From an uncultured Alteromonadales bacterium (GTDB lineage Bacteria; Pseudomonadota; Gammaproteobacteria; Pseudomonadales; Cellvibrionaceae), in contig CALMJT010000040.1 of the NCBI GenBank assembly GCA_937864365.1, positions 30,708-94,707 of the forward strand: DNA of 64,000 bases, read 5' to 3'. The translations under genes and the position numbers were made by a program. Positions 8,224-17,079 of the stretch are shown here, piece after piece (position 1 is the stretch's first letter; each line of letters opens with the position of its first letter). Under the pieces are notes generated by a model, which ran no database searches, was not told the origin of the DNA, and worked only from the letters and a program-made list of their open reading frames with translations.

Positions 8224-9967
8224 AAACATCTCCATCAAGTCTAACTTGCCATGCCGTTTTTACTAGATCTTTATACGCCGCTATATATTCATGAATATTG
8301 GATTGGCGATTTTGAAGAGTAAAGTTCTCAGGTAATTCTGGGCCTATTAATATTAATTTTACCGTTGGGCGAGTAATTGCTACGTTTAATCGTTCTGGTT
8401 GAAATAAAAAGTGCGCGACAGACTGTATAAATTGCTTGTCCGTAGAGCACATAGAAATAATAATGAGTTCACGCTCTTGACCTTGCATACGCTCAACTGT
8501 ATCGGTAACTATGTCTTTTGATAAAGAAAACCCGAAGTTCTCGGCGAGTTTTTTGCGGATTAGTTTGCCATGATTTCGATAAGGTGTTACGACTCCTATA
8601 TCTTTCAGTGCGAGGTTGGCGGTACTTGCGTATTTTATGAGGTCTGTAACAAGTTTTGCTTCGTTGTCGCTGTGTGTGCGCGTGTTTAGGCCAGGACTTG
8701 GTATAAATGTAAAAGGATGGTTATTGGAATAAATTTCAGAAAATTGCTTTGATTCATTATTAAGTGAAAGTCTTCTTTGTTTATTTTTTCCAGTTGAGAC
8801 CAAATTACTTTGGTAATATTGCTTGCTTGGCCAATGTGCTAACCACTGATTCATGCGATAGGTTTCGCTGAGCATTACTGATGTTTCGGGGCTTTGCAAA
8901 ATTAGCTTGGAAAAAACAGAATAAGATGTTTCATCAAGTACAGATTTAGACAAAACAACCGGGGGTAATTGTTTGTGGTCGCCGACAAAGACAAATCGTT
9001 TTGCCTTGCGCATTGCCATTATCGCTAGAGGGACGGTAATTTGACTGGCCTCATCGAAAATAACAGTGTCAAAATCAAAGTTTTCTAGACGCATAGAACA
9101 GGTTGAGAAGGGTGTTGCGCCGATGGCGTAACCTGAGTCAGGCCTGTCTTCCCAATCTGAACCTGAGTTAAATTGCGGAACGGAATCATTCAAACCCTTT
9201 GTAGTACTATTTGCACCAACTTTAATAACGGGCACTTGTTCTTCAGAGATTTTATTAAGCGCGTTATTAATCGCCATGTGTGTGTGCGAAGTTATTAGTA
9301 CTCTTTGGCCTTCGGATACTAGTAACTTTGCAATTAGACTAATAACTCTGGTTTTACCAGTGCCAGGCGGGCCTTGAATACACGCGAGATATTTTGCGGC
9401 AACACCCAAAGCTACAGCTTGAGTTTGTTTTTCGTTTAAACCTTCGTTCTCAGCGAAATCTGCTGCATTATCAAAATTATCTGTAAATATGTGATTAGTG
9501 TCTAATTCACCCGCCAGTAGAGGAATGATTATATTACGACCATTTGATGAGCTAGCAATGTCATCAAGAGCAGTATCGAAGAACGGTTTCAAATCCATTA
9601 CGTCTGTATCAGCAAAATAAGGCCCCTCAAGCGACCGGATTACTGCTTCATCAAACTCGCCTCGTATTAACCATTCACCGTCGGACTCAGCCTCGATTAC
9701 GGCTTGGCGCACAAAAGCATCTAGATTCGGGTTGCCACGATGTAGGCAAATCATATCGCCTTCACGAAATCGCGATTCCTCTATTCCAAGAGTTAGAATT
9801 AGATGTTTTTTGTCTTCAACTTCTATAGAAAAAATGCCTTGGGTTTCACCTGATTCTAACTTTTGTGAGGTTGGCTTCTGCCAAATTTCATGCAGTTTAG
9901 CAAAGTTTGCTTTGTGTTCTTTTTCAACAAAAGCTCTTAAGTCATCAAGTATTTTTTTAATACTCAA
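8216..9967 (-). CDS. SF1B (Upf1/Dna2-like) helicase
   Basis: 583 residues. An N-terminal beta-rich domain (about 40-110) resembles the OB-like 1B domain of Upf1-type enzymes. The motor core follows: Q-motif and Walker A GLNEKQTQA...GPPGTGKT near 184-206, motif II VIFDEASQIT near 300, motif III FVGDHKQLPPVV, motif IV ETYRMN, motif V DTVERMQGQE and motif VI LNVAITRP. The core is short and no PLD nuclease or kinase domain is fused to it, unlike known Mokosh-type defence proteins. It starts with TTG at 9967, supported by AAGGA seven bases upstream. It is the first gene of a two-helicase operon. Confidence 0.85.
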   Translation of the reverse strand: MSIKKILDDLRAFVEKEHKANFAKLHEIWQKPTSQKLESGETQGIFSIEVEDKKHLILTLGIEESRFREGDMICLHRGNPNLDAFVRQAVIEAESDGEWLIRGEFDEAVIRSLEGPYFADTDVMDLKPFFDTALDDIASSSNGRNIIIPLLAGELDTNHIFTDNFDNAADFAENEGLNEKQTQAVALGVAAKYLACIQGPPGTGKTRVISLIAKLLVSEGQRVLITSHTHMAINNALNKISEEQVPVIKVGANSTTKGLNDSVPQFNSGSDWEDRPDSGYAIGATPFSTCSMRLENFDFDTVIFDEASQITVPLAIMAMRKAKRFVFVGDHKQLPPVVLSKSVLDETSYSVFSKLILQSPETSVMLSETYRMNQWLAHWPSKQYYQSNLVSTGKNKQRRLSLNNESKQFSEIYSNNHPFTFIPSPGLNTRTHSDNEAKLVTDLIKYASTANLALKDIGVVTPYRNHGKLIRKKLAENFGFSLSKDIVTDTVERMQGQERELIIISMCSTDKQFIQSVAHFLFQPERLNVAITRPTVKLILIGPELPENFTLQNRQSNIHEYIAAYKDLVKTAWQVRLDGDVYG

Positions 9968-10194
9968 CTTAATTTCCTTTAATTCTTTTGGTTATAAAAT
10001 ATCAAATATGTAATTAATGTCGTGGGTATGGCGTCAAATGCATCATATTAAAGGGTTAAGTGGCCTTAAACCCAAGTTTGATATGAGAAAGGACGATAAT
10101 CGAATGAAGAGTAACTCTCAAGTTTTTCTATGAGCGGTTTGATCGTTTTTAAATGGTTAGTATTTATGCAGGTAAATGGCTGGATATTGGAATT
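9968..10194. other. Promoter-side intergenic sequence of the helicase pair
   Basis: AT-rich sequence upstream of the helicase operon (transcribed leftwards). I see no gene. With repeat copy B it makes a gene-free stretch of about 400 bases. Confidence 0.5.
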
Positions 10195-10355
10195 GGATAA
10201 GAAACTCTGATTAACCTAGAGTTTCTTGTGACACAAAGATGTGTCGCCAATTTCAAAAACGGTAAGTGATTGAAATTGTGAAGAAATTGGAAATCGTATT
10301 TTCAATTTCTGTCCTCTGATTAAATCATGGAGGAGTTAATCAGAGGTTCCTATAA
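10195..10355 (-). repeat. Dispersed ~155-bp element, full copy B (minus orientation)
   Basis: Nearly complete. Outer ends are GAAACTCTGATTAA (left) and TTAATCAGAGGTTCCTATA (right), with internal hairpins GACACA/TGTGTC and GAAATTGG...CAATTTC. Its hairpin-1 end lies 20 bases beyond the stop codon of the phosphodiesterase gene in that gene's sense direction. Confidence 0.9.
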
Positions 10356-10375
10356 ATAGTCTTAATCAGCGGCTT

Positions 10376-11704
10376 CTAGAGTTTCATACAATTAGCGTAG
10401 TAGGTAACGGTTGCGGGCCAGTCTGAGAATATGCCGATTACGCCAACGTCTTGGGCGAGTACGTCTACAACGCGATATAGGTCGCCGTCACTGTTTACGG
10501 TTTGTATTTCTGGGTTTATGTCAAATTGGTAGTAGAAGTCGGCAAGAATATTACCTTGGGCGTCGGTGCCTCTGCGTGACCCTTGGCGGATGTCTGATCG
10601 TTCGAGTGACCAGGTGATAATATCTAGGCCTGCTTTTTTGGCTTCACGGGCATAAACCGAAGGAACAATTTCTCCGTTATTTTCTACCGCAAGTAGCATA
10701 AAAATTGGTGGCGCTATTATTTTTATGCCTTGTTTTACCAGTTCATCCATGGTTGGGTTAAATGTTGAGGCGTCGTTTGGATTAATTCCCGTAGCGTAGC
10801 GGCCATCTAAAAATACCGCTTGTTGAGCGAATTCGGGTTCGTTTTCAATCCAATATAAAATGTCGTTTAAATTAAACGATTGCGGGTAAACATTTTTGGG
10901 TGAGACTCCAGCTTCGCGATATTCGTCCAGCATTTTTTGTGCGTAGTTTTCTTGTGAGCCAAATACGTCTTCTATTTGTAGGTTTGCTGTCCTGTCTGGG
11001 CCCTTTAATTCTGGGGTGAATTTTCTGCCCAGTGATTTAAACAGCTCAATGCTTTCTTTGTGGGTCATTAATGTGCCACGGCTGTCGTAGTTTTCTGTAC
11101 GCCAACTGGGAACACCAGCTAAATAGTCTGCGGCAGTTGTTGCTTGCGGATTAAACGAATCTATTTTGCCTTTTAAGGTTTTAAATTGAGCTAGTGTAAT
11201 ATCGCTGGCGCAGCATTTTACCGAGCTTGGATTTGGATTATCTTCATTCCAAGGTACGGTGCATTGCTGATTTAAATCGGTGGTAATTATGTTGGTAGTG
11301 GTGTGTAAATCACACTGATCGTGGCGACAAACCAGTTCGCCGTCAGCAGTAAATGTTACGTCGCACTCTAATATGCCAGCGCCCATTTTTGCCGCGGCTT
11401 CGTAGGATTCGCGAGTGTGTTCCGGAAATTGCAACGGAGCGCCTCTGTGACCGATAGAAAAATCGGTTTTTACAAAACGGCGATTTTCACATTGTTGCAA
11501 GGTCGTTTTTAATTTTCCTTGTGGAAGCCCTTCAATTAAATAAGATGGGCGAGGCCCGAGTTGAATATTGGCAGTTTTATTAAAAAAGTTGGGCCTTTGG
11601 GGCTCTGCATAAACGGTTGTTGTTAACGTTAGTGCAAGCGTAATTGCAAAGCTTGATGCTTTAATAAAAGCTTTATAGGGTGTGTTCAAGCGAAATAATC
11701 TCAT
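10376..11704 (-). CDS. Secreted glycerophosphodiester phosphodiesterase family protein
   Basis: 442 residues with an N-terminal signal peptide (hydrophobic core SFAITLALTLTTTVYA, cleavage likely after about residue 33). The GDPD TIM-barrel signature is present: GHRGAPLQFPEHT near 85-97, the acidic pair ECD near 113-115 and RHDQCDLHTTTN near 127. These are the metal-binding and catalytic His, Glu and Asp positions. The family hydrolyses glycerophosphodiesters to sn-glycerol 3-phosphate and an alcohol. This longer, periplasmic or secreted form with extra cysteines (CCASD) is common in marine gammaproteobacteria. AAGGA precedes the ATG. It is a lone gene with long gaps on both sides. Confidence 0.85.
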   Translation of the reverse strand: MRLFRLNTPYKAFIKASSFAITLALTLTTTVYAEPQRPNFFNKTANIQLGPRPSYLIEGLPQGKLKTTLQQCENRRFVKTDFSIGHRGAPLQFPEHTRESYEAAAKMGAGILECDVTFTADGELVCRHDQCDLHTTTNIITTDLNQQCTVPWNEDNPNPSSVKCCASDITLAQFKTLKGKIDSFNPQATTAADYLAGVPSWRTENYDSRGTLMTHKESIELFKSLGRKFTPELKGPDRTANLQIEDVFGSQENYAQKMLDEYREAGVSPKNVYPQSFNLNDILYWIENEPEFAQQAVFLDGRYATGINPNDASTFNPTMDELVKQGIKIIAPPIFMLLAVENNGEIVPSVYAREAKKAGLDIITWSLERSDIRQGSRRGTDAQGNILADFYYQFDINPEIQTVNSDGDLYRVVDVLAQDVGVIGIFSDWPATVTYYANCMKL

Positions 11705-12044
11705 AAAACTAATTCCTTGATGTTAGGTAAATAGATGGTCGTATGTTTTTAAGATCATCATTGCTAGGTTCAATGTACAATTTTTTAGGTGACGTTCTTT
11801 ATGTACTAGGTTTTCTTGCATCGATGATTAGCAGCCACAAGTCGAATTATGGATTCGGTAATCAATGATTCTTTTTGAGTAATCTACGTGGTTTTTATGG
11901 TGTTATGATTACGGTTGTGTGACGCGATGTTTTTTTGTGATTAAAGGCGTTTTATGGATTGCGCTTATGCAATTCTTTTATTTAAGGATAATTTGATAAG
12001 CTTTTTAGGTGGTTTTTTTGCGGGTTTTTTGTGGGATTTGAAAA
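11705..12044. other. Intergenic region upstream of the phosphodiesterase gene
   Basis: 340 AT-rich bases with several T-runs. It presumably contains the promoter of the leftward phosphodiesterase gene. No gene or clear regulatory site is visible. Confidence 0.5.
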
Positions 12045-12190
12045 GAAGCTTTGATTAAAATGATTATTTTAATCAGGAGGTGGAAGTTGAAAATTCGATT
12101 TCCAATTTTTCACAATTTCAATCAATCATCGTTCTTGACATTAGTGACACATCCTTGTGTCAATGAAAACTCTGAGTTAATCAGCGCTTT
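12045..12190 (+). repeat. Dispersed ~155-bp element, full but diverged copy C
   Basis: Shows TTGATTAAAA...TTTTAATCAG (stem 1 with paired changes), GATTTCCAATTTTTCACAATTTCAATCA, GACACATCCTTGTGTC and AACTCTGAGTTAATCAG. It ends immediately beside the stop codon of the DUF1244 gene, here with the hairpin-4 end towards that gene. Confidence 0.85.
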
Positions 12191-12490
12191 CTATTTAGTG
12201 CTTTGAGCATTAAATTTCGCCAGTTGCTCAGGTGTCGCTTCTTTTTGGTATTGATTTTTCCATTCGGAGTAGGGCATGCCGTAAACGATTTCGCGTGCTT
12301 TTTCGTAGTCGATGTCGATATTTTGGTCAGCGGCGGCAGCGGAGTACCATTTGCTTAAACAGTTTCGGCAAAAACCGGCTAGGTTCATAAGGTCGATGTT
12401 TTGCACGTCTTTGCGATCGTCTAAATGCTCTAATAAGCGTCTGAAGGTTGCTGCTTGTAGTTCAATTTCTTCTTGTGTGTAGTCTGTCAT
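12191..12490 (-). CDS. DUF1244 family protein
   Basis: 99 residues matching the DUF1244 pattern: TFRRLLEHLDDRKDVQNIDLMNLAGFCRNCLSKWY followed by GMPYSEWKNQYQ. The family is small, cytosolic and of unknown function. The conserved GFCRNC pair of cysteines is present. The length is normal. It lies 25 bases downstream of moeA in the same direction and may be co-transcribed with it. Confidence 0.8.
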   Translation of the reverse strand: MTDYTQEEIELQAATFRRLLEHLDDRKDVQNIDLMNLAGFCRNCLSKWYSAAAADQNIDIDYEKAREIVYGMPYSEWKNQYQKEATPEQLAKFNAQSTK

Positions 12491-12515
12491 GGTTTAAATC
12501 TTTATAAAGTTGATA

Positions 12516-13703
12516 TTAAAAAATAGAGTCGTTTAATAAAATGACGTCAAGTTTATCGCCACTTTTTACCGTTTTATCAATAGGAACTATGGCTAATCCA
12601 TCGGCCCAGGTGACTGATGAAAGCACGCCGGAGCTTTGGTTGCTGAATTTTTCTAAATCGCCTTGTTCGTTAAATTTAACACGTAAAAAGTTAATGCGTG
12701 AAGGCGCTTTATGACTAAAATTAGTTTTAAATTTACGAGTTTTTAGGGGTTGGTTGCTGCCCATCATTTTAAATAAATACGGTTTAACAATTAATAACAG
12801 GGTATTAAATACAGCAACTGGGTTGCCGGGCAAACCGAAAAAGGGTGTGTTGTTAATAATGCCGTAGGCTAGCGGTTTACCGGGTTTAATGGGTAATTTC
12901 CAATTTTTAAGCTCGCCTAATTCGCTAACGGCTTGTTTTACCCAGTCGGCATCGCCAACAGAGACACCGCCGGTGGTAATAATACAATCTGCATTAGCGG
13001 CTTGTTGCAGCATTTCTTTGGTAGCCTCTAAAGTGTCTTCGGCTTTACCCAAATTTTTTACTTCACAACCCAGTGCGGTGAGCGCTGCTATCAATAAATA
13101 TTGGTTGGAATTATAGATTTTACCGGGTGCGAGTTCTTCGCCGGGATTTACCAACTCATCTCCCGTGGAGAAGATCGCGACTTTAGGTTTGCGAACCACT
13201 TGAATTTCGTGAATACCGATAGACGCCAATAAGCCTATGTCCTGCGGTTTTAGCCGTTGACCTGCTGGAATAATTTCTTCGCCCAATTGGATATCTTGGC
13301 CTTGGGGACGAATATTTTCACCCGGTTTTAAGGTGATATTAATTTTTACCTGGGTTTTATCTTCATTAAATTCACAGTCTTCTTGCATGGCCACAGCGTC
13401 GGCATTTGCGGGTATTTCACTGCCGGTATAAATTCGAGCGGCAGTATTGCTCGTTAATGCATTGGGCGGATGGCCGGCGAATATAGTTTGCGAAATCGGT
13501 AACCATTCTCCCGGTACTTGCTGTTGACTGTTAATGGTGACACCGTCCATCGCACTGTTATCGTTGGGTGGAACAGGTATTGAGCTAACTTGCGCATTTT
13601 TTAATACGCGGTTCAGCGCTTGATCTAAGGTAACGGTTTCGTACTCAGAAATAAGCGGCGCAGTGTCAACAATATTATTAATGATATCGATTAGTTGATT
13701 CAT
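12516..13703 (-). CDS. moeA: Molybdopterin molybdenumtransferase MoeA
   Basis: 395 residues, the usual MoeA length. MoeA inserts molybdate into adenylylated molybdopterin, the last step of molybdenum cofactor assembly in the cytosol. Visible signatures are the N-terminal PPNDNSAMDG, the IFSTGDELV and ITTGGVSVGD motifs of the MPT-binding domain, and FFGLPGNPVAVF near the active site. The product (Mo-MPT) feeds the nitrate reductase encoded 4 kb away in the same direction, together with moaA and moaB. Confidence 0.95.
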   Translation of the reverse strand: MNQLIDIINNIVDTAPLISEYETVTLDQALNRVLKNAQVSSIPVPPNDNSAMDGVTINSQQQVPGEWLPISQTIFAGHPPNALTSNTAARIYTGSEIPANADAVAMQEDCEFNEDKTQVKINITLKPGENIRPQGQDIQLGEEIIPAGQRLKPQDIGLLASIGIHEIQVVRKPKVAIFSTGDELVNPGEELAPGKIYNSNQYLLIAALTALGCEVKNLGKAEDTLEATKEMLQQAANADCIITTGGVSVGDADWVKQAVSELGELKNWKLPIKPGKPLAYGIINNTPFFGLPGNPVAVFNTLLLIVKPYLFKMMGSNQPLKTRKFKTNFSHKAPSRINFLRVKFNEQGDLEKFSNQSSGVLSSVTWADGLAIVPIDKTVKSGDKLDVILLNDSIF

Positions 13704-13781
13704 GTATTTATGGAATTATTGAGTATTAATGAACGATGGGTGCTTGTAACTGGTATCGAATTTATCTCGATTAACATTGAC

Positions 13782-14549
13782 TCAGTTATTGCTTAAAGAC
13801 TTTGCTGCGGGAAAATAAATTTTTTGCAGTAATTCTTCGAGAGGTTGTTTTAATTCTCGATGTTTTTCGGGCAAATATAAGTATAAACCTCGCTCAATGG
13901 TGCCATCGGGCAGCATAGTAAATAATGGATTGCCGTTTTCGTCTTTGGCGAGATCAGAAAGAATTAACGGTCGGCCGGTTAAGCCAAGCTCGGCGCGGCC
14001 TGATTTAACCAATCTCAGTAGGTGTTCTGGATGATTCGCCACCAAGATATTTAACGATAAATTAGGGTAAGTTTTATTTAAAAGAGATTTACCAAGGCCG
14101 GTTGTGGCGATGGTGGTGCCCTCTGGAATTCCGCTTAAATCGAATCTTGATCGATTTTCCATTAAGCAAAAGAAATCTAAATAGGCTTTTTCAAGTGGTG
14201 GCTCAATACGCACACCTTCTTTGGATTGATCTTGGTCTTCTAGAAATATCGCGCCATCGTAGCGTTGGCCGTCAAACAGTCGCTTAGTGGCGTTGGAAAT
14301 CTCTAAATGCATGTAAAGCTGGTAACCCAATGATTCAAAGACCTTCGACAGCTTTTCAATGTGGGCATTCGATATAGTGGAATAATCGGTAATGGGTGAC
14401 GGTGTTGTTACCGAAAATACTGGCAAATCTGGCGTGCTGGTCAATTGTTGCTCAGCATGGCTTGAACCCATAAAGCTGAGTGCGGCAATAAAAGCCATAA
14501 TTGGGCTTAATGAAACAATAGGTAGCCTAGCGATGGATTTGGTTAGCAT
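13782..14549 (-). CDS. Periplasmic solute-binding-protein-like (SBP family 3 type) protein
   Basis: 255 residues with a signal peptide (IMAFIAALSFMGSSHA, cleavage near residue 32). The rest follows the type-2 periplasmic binding fold of family 3: a paired-lobe pattern with LSKVFESLGYQLYM, YDGAIFLEDQ, GTTIATTGLGKSLL and RAELGLTGRPL. No permease or ATPase gene is adjacent, so it may be an orphan binding protein or a sensor rather than a transporter part. It sits between moaB and moeA. A role in oxyanion handling is possible but not shown by sequence: family 3 proteins usually bind amino acids, and molybdate binders belong to a different family. Confidence 0.65.
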   Translation of the reverse strand: MLTKSIARLPIVSLSPIMAFIAALSFMGSSHAEQQLTSTPDLPVFSVTTPSPITDYSTISNAHIEKLSKVFESLGYQLYMHLEISNATKRLFDGQRYDGAIFLEDQDQSKEGVRIEPPLEKAYLDFFCLMENRSRFDLSGIPEGTTIATTGLGKSLLNKTYPNLSLNILVANHPEHLLRLVKSGRAELGLTGRPLILSDLAKDENGNPLFTMLPDGTIERGLYLYLPEKHRELKQPLEELLQKIYFPAAKSLSNN

Positions 14550-14753
14550 TTTGATAAAATTTGAGCTCTTTTCCTAAAGGGCGAGGCCGATTTTATGAAT
14601 CTACTCGTAACGCTTAGTCAACTCAACTCATATTAATCGGCATGTATTTCTACATCTAAGCCTACAATAACCCGTGTGTTAAACACTAGGTTTTATTGTA
14701 GTCAGGTCTCATCAAATTTTTTCGGTGTTATTCGACCCGCGACGAACTAACGA
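14550..14753. other. Intergenic sequence between moaB and the binding-protein gene, left part
   Basis: About 200 bases without a gene; with repeat copy D the gap is about 400 bases. It is presumably the promoter region of the leftward binding-protein gene. Confidence 0.5.
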
Positions 14754-14903
14754 ACTTCTGATTAACTCCTCCATGATTTAATCAGAAGACAGAAATTGAC
14801 AATGCGATTTCCAATTTCTTTACAATTTCAATCACTTACCGTTCTTGAAATTGGCGGCACATCCTTGTGTCACCGGAAACTCTAGGTTAATCAGAGTTTC
14901 TTT
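14754..14903 (+). repeat. Dispersed ~155-bp element, full copy D
   Basis: All hairpins are recognisable. Stem 1 is CTTCTGATTAA / TTAATCAGAAG, a compensated variant of the consensus CCTCTGATTAA / TTAATCAGAGG. Stem 3 reads GGCACA / TGTGTC, which needs a G-T (G-U) pair. Confidence 0.92.
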
Positions 14904-14952
14904 GAGTTTGCTATTTGATTGTTTTAACCACGAAAAACCGCGTTTTTAGTAC

Positions 14953-15459
14953 TTAAATTAACTGGCCAACAAAATTACAAGGACGATGGCGGCTGTCGAG
15001 CTGTTCTTTTAGGATTTTTGTCCAGCCGGTTTCACAGGCGTTGTTTGAGCCGGGTAGACAGAAAATGGCGGTTTTGTTGGCAATGCCAGCAACGCATCGT
15101 GACTGCACCGTCGAGCTGCCAATTTGCTCATAGGATATCTGGCGGAACAGTTCTCCAAAGCCGATAATTTCTTGATCAAATAGCGGTGTTACGGCCTCGG
15201 GGGTGCTGTCTCTGCCAGAGAAGCCGGTGCCGCCGGTAGTTACGACGACTTGAACATTAGCATCGGCAATCCAGCGCGATAATGCGTAGCGAATCTGGTA
15301 AATGTCGTCTTTAACGATAACTTTCTCAATAAAGTTGTGGCCGTCTGATTGTAGGCAGTTTTTGAGCAGGTCGCCGGAGGTATCGGTGGATTCGTCGCGA
15401 GTATCGCTGATGGTCAAAACCGCAATGTTTAATGGCGTAAATTCTTTTGCGTTGGTCAT
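14953..15459 (-). CDS. moaB: Molybdenum cofactor biosynthesis protein MoaB (molybdopterin adenylyltransferase family)
   Basis: 168 residues with the MoaB/Mog signature VVVTTGGTGFSGRDSTPEAV near 75-95 and the N-terminal LNIAVLTISDTRDESTDTSG. The family binds molybdopterin and in many bacteria adenylylates it before MoeA adds molybdenum. It is encoded between moaA and moeA in the same direction. The C-terminal CNFVGQLI is typical of MoaB. Confidence 0.93.
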   Translation of the reverse strand: MTNAKEFTPLNIAVLTISDTRDESTDTSGDLLKNCLQSDGHNFIEKVIVKDDIYQIRYALSRWIADANVQVVVTTGGTGFSGRDSTPEAVTPLFDQEIIGFGELFRQISYEQIGSSTVQSRCVAGIANKTAIFCLPGSNNACETGWTKILKEQLDSRHRPCNFVGQLI

Positions 15460-15615
15460 GGTGAAATCGTTCTGATGTCGAGTTTAAAAATACGTGTTCG
15501 ATGGCTTAGCCTGATGACTAATTCCAGGTGATCATTGTCTGGCAATTATTGTCTGGCAAAAGCAAATGCTTTGTTTTGAGATTTGCAAAAACTGTGCGGA
15601 TTATGTGTGTTAAAT

Positions 15616-16653
15616 CTAGCCGCCGGTGGCGTTCATAAATCGCACAATTTGCACGTCATCTTGCTCAAAATGATGCTTTTCTGGCTTTTTACCAATGGCA
15701 TTCACAATGGCTTGTTTGAGTTTTTCAATGTTGTTGGGATGAGCACGAAGCACGGCTTTTAAATCGACAGCATGTTCGTTACCCAAGCACAACAGCAATT
15801 TACCTTCGGCGCTGACGCGAACGCGATTGCAACTGGCGCAAAAGTTTTCACTGTGCGGTGAAATAAAACCAATTTTGGTTGAGCTGCCTTTCACTTGCCA
15901 ATATCGTGATGGACCGCCGGTATTTTCGCTGCTGGTTTCAATATCGAAACATTCGGTGATCAATTCACGCAATTGCGCACTGCTGACGAATTCTTGGTCG
16001 CGTTGGTGTTCGGTAATAACACCCAAAGGCATTTCTTCAATAAAACTGATGTCGAGCTGATGGTTTTTGGCGAACTCGATGAGTGGAATAACCTGGTCGA
16101 GATTTCTGTGTTTTAAAATCACTGCATTTAATTTGATGCGCGCAAAATTTAAGCTTTTACAGTAGTCGATACCTTCAAGCACCTTAGCCAAATCACCAGT
16201 TCGGGTAAGTTCTTTAAATTGAATGGGGTCGAGAGTATCAAGACTGACATTAATGCGTTTTACGCCAGCGTCTTTAAGTGCTTGGGCGTGTTCTTTTAAG
16301 TGTGAACCGTTGGTAGTGATGACTAACTCATTCAGAGCTTTGATTGCACCTAATTCGCCAAGCAAGGTTTCTACGCTTCTGCGGATAAGTGGTTCGCCGC
16401 CGGTCAGGCGAATCTTGGTTACACCCAGTTCGGTAAACGCCTGAGCAATTTGTGCCAATTCTTCTAGGGTGCACAGTTGCGCTCTGGGTACAAAGGTCAT
16501 TTCCTCTGCCATGCAATACACACATCGAAAATCGCAACGATCGGTTACGGATAACCGTAAGTAAGTGATTGCTCGCCCAAAAGAGTCGACGAGCTTTGGC
16601 GTCGATTCTATTTGTGTTGTTGGGCTAGATGCGTTTTGAATGGGTTTTGGCAT
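15616..16653 (-). CDS. moaA: GTP 3',8-cyclase MoaA (radical SAM)
   Basis: 345 residues. MoaA uses S-adenosylmethionine and two iron-sulfur clusters to cyclise GTP, the first step of molybdopterin synthesis. The N-terminal radical SAM cluster motif is CDFRCVYC near 38-45, the C-terminal cluster ligands are in FCASCNRVR and LLLCLG, and the protein ends in the diagnostic Gly-Gly (NATGG) needed for activity. LRLTGGEPLIR is the SAM-binding GGE motif. moaC, moaD and moaE are not in the window. Confidence 0.96.
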   Translation of the reverse strand: MPKPIQNASSPTTQIESTPKLVDSFGRAITYLRLSVTDRCDFRCVYCMAEEMTFVPRAQLCTLEELAQIAQAFTELGVTKIRLTGGEPLIRRSVETLLGELGAIKALNELVITTNGSHLKEHAQALKDAGVKRINVSLDTLDPIQFKELTRTGDLAKVLEGIDYCKSLNFARIKLNAVILKHRNLDQVIPLIEFAKNHQLDISFIEEMPLGVITEHQRDQEFVSSAQLRELITECFDIETSSENTGGPSRYWQVKGSSTKIGFISPHSENFCASCNRVRVSAEGKLLLCLGNEHAVDLKAVLRAHPNNIEKLKQAIVNAIGKKPEKHHFEQDDVQIVRFMNATGG

Positions 16654-16695
16654 GAGTAGACTTATAGATTAATGGTTCGGTCTTTTTTATTGAGC

Positions 16696-16864
16696 AATTT
16701 CTGATTAACTCATCCATGTGATTAACTCATCCATGATTTAAGCAGAAGGCAGAGTTTGACAACGCGATTTCCAATTTCTTCACAATTACAATCACTTACC
16801 GTTCTTGAAATTGGTGACACATCTTTGTGTCGTGGGAAACTCTGGGTTAATAAGAGTTTCCTTT
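16696..16864 (+). repeat. Dispersed ~155-bp element, full copy E with internal duplication
   Basis: The loop of hairpin 1 is lengthened by a direct duplication of GATTAACTCATCCATG. The rest follows the consensus: GCGATTTCCAATTTCTTCACAAT, GACACATCTTTGTGTC and GAAACTCTGGGTTAATAAGAGTTTC. It lies between nasA and moaA. Confidence 0.92.
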
Positions 16865-17079
16865 AGTTTACTTGCCGTGCTTTTGGGCGCGATTCGAAAT
16901 CTCAAAGACCAATAAAATTGCTTTGATACTCCCGTGATTTCGTAAATATTTCAAGTTGCAGGTTGCCTGACACGGTATTTTCGAGAATTTGGTGACGTTG
17001 TGCGGTGAAAGCCAGCGCATTTAAGTACCGGCTTCAGGCGATATTTGTAGAGGTTTCTCACTGCGAGCGTTTGAAAAAT
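16865..17079. other. Sequence downstream of nasA
   Basis: About 215 bases after the nasA stop with no gene. I could not find a clean terminator; the neighbouring repeat element may be the main structure between nasA and moaA. Confidence 0.4.
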
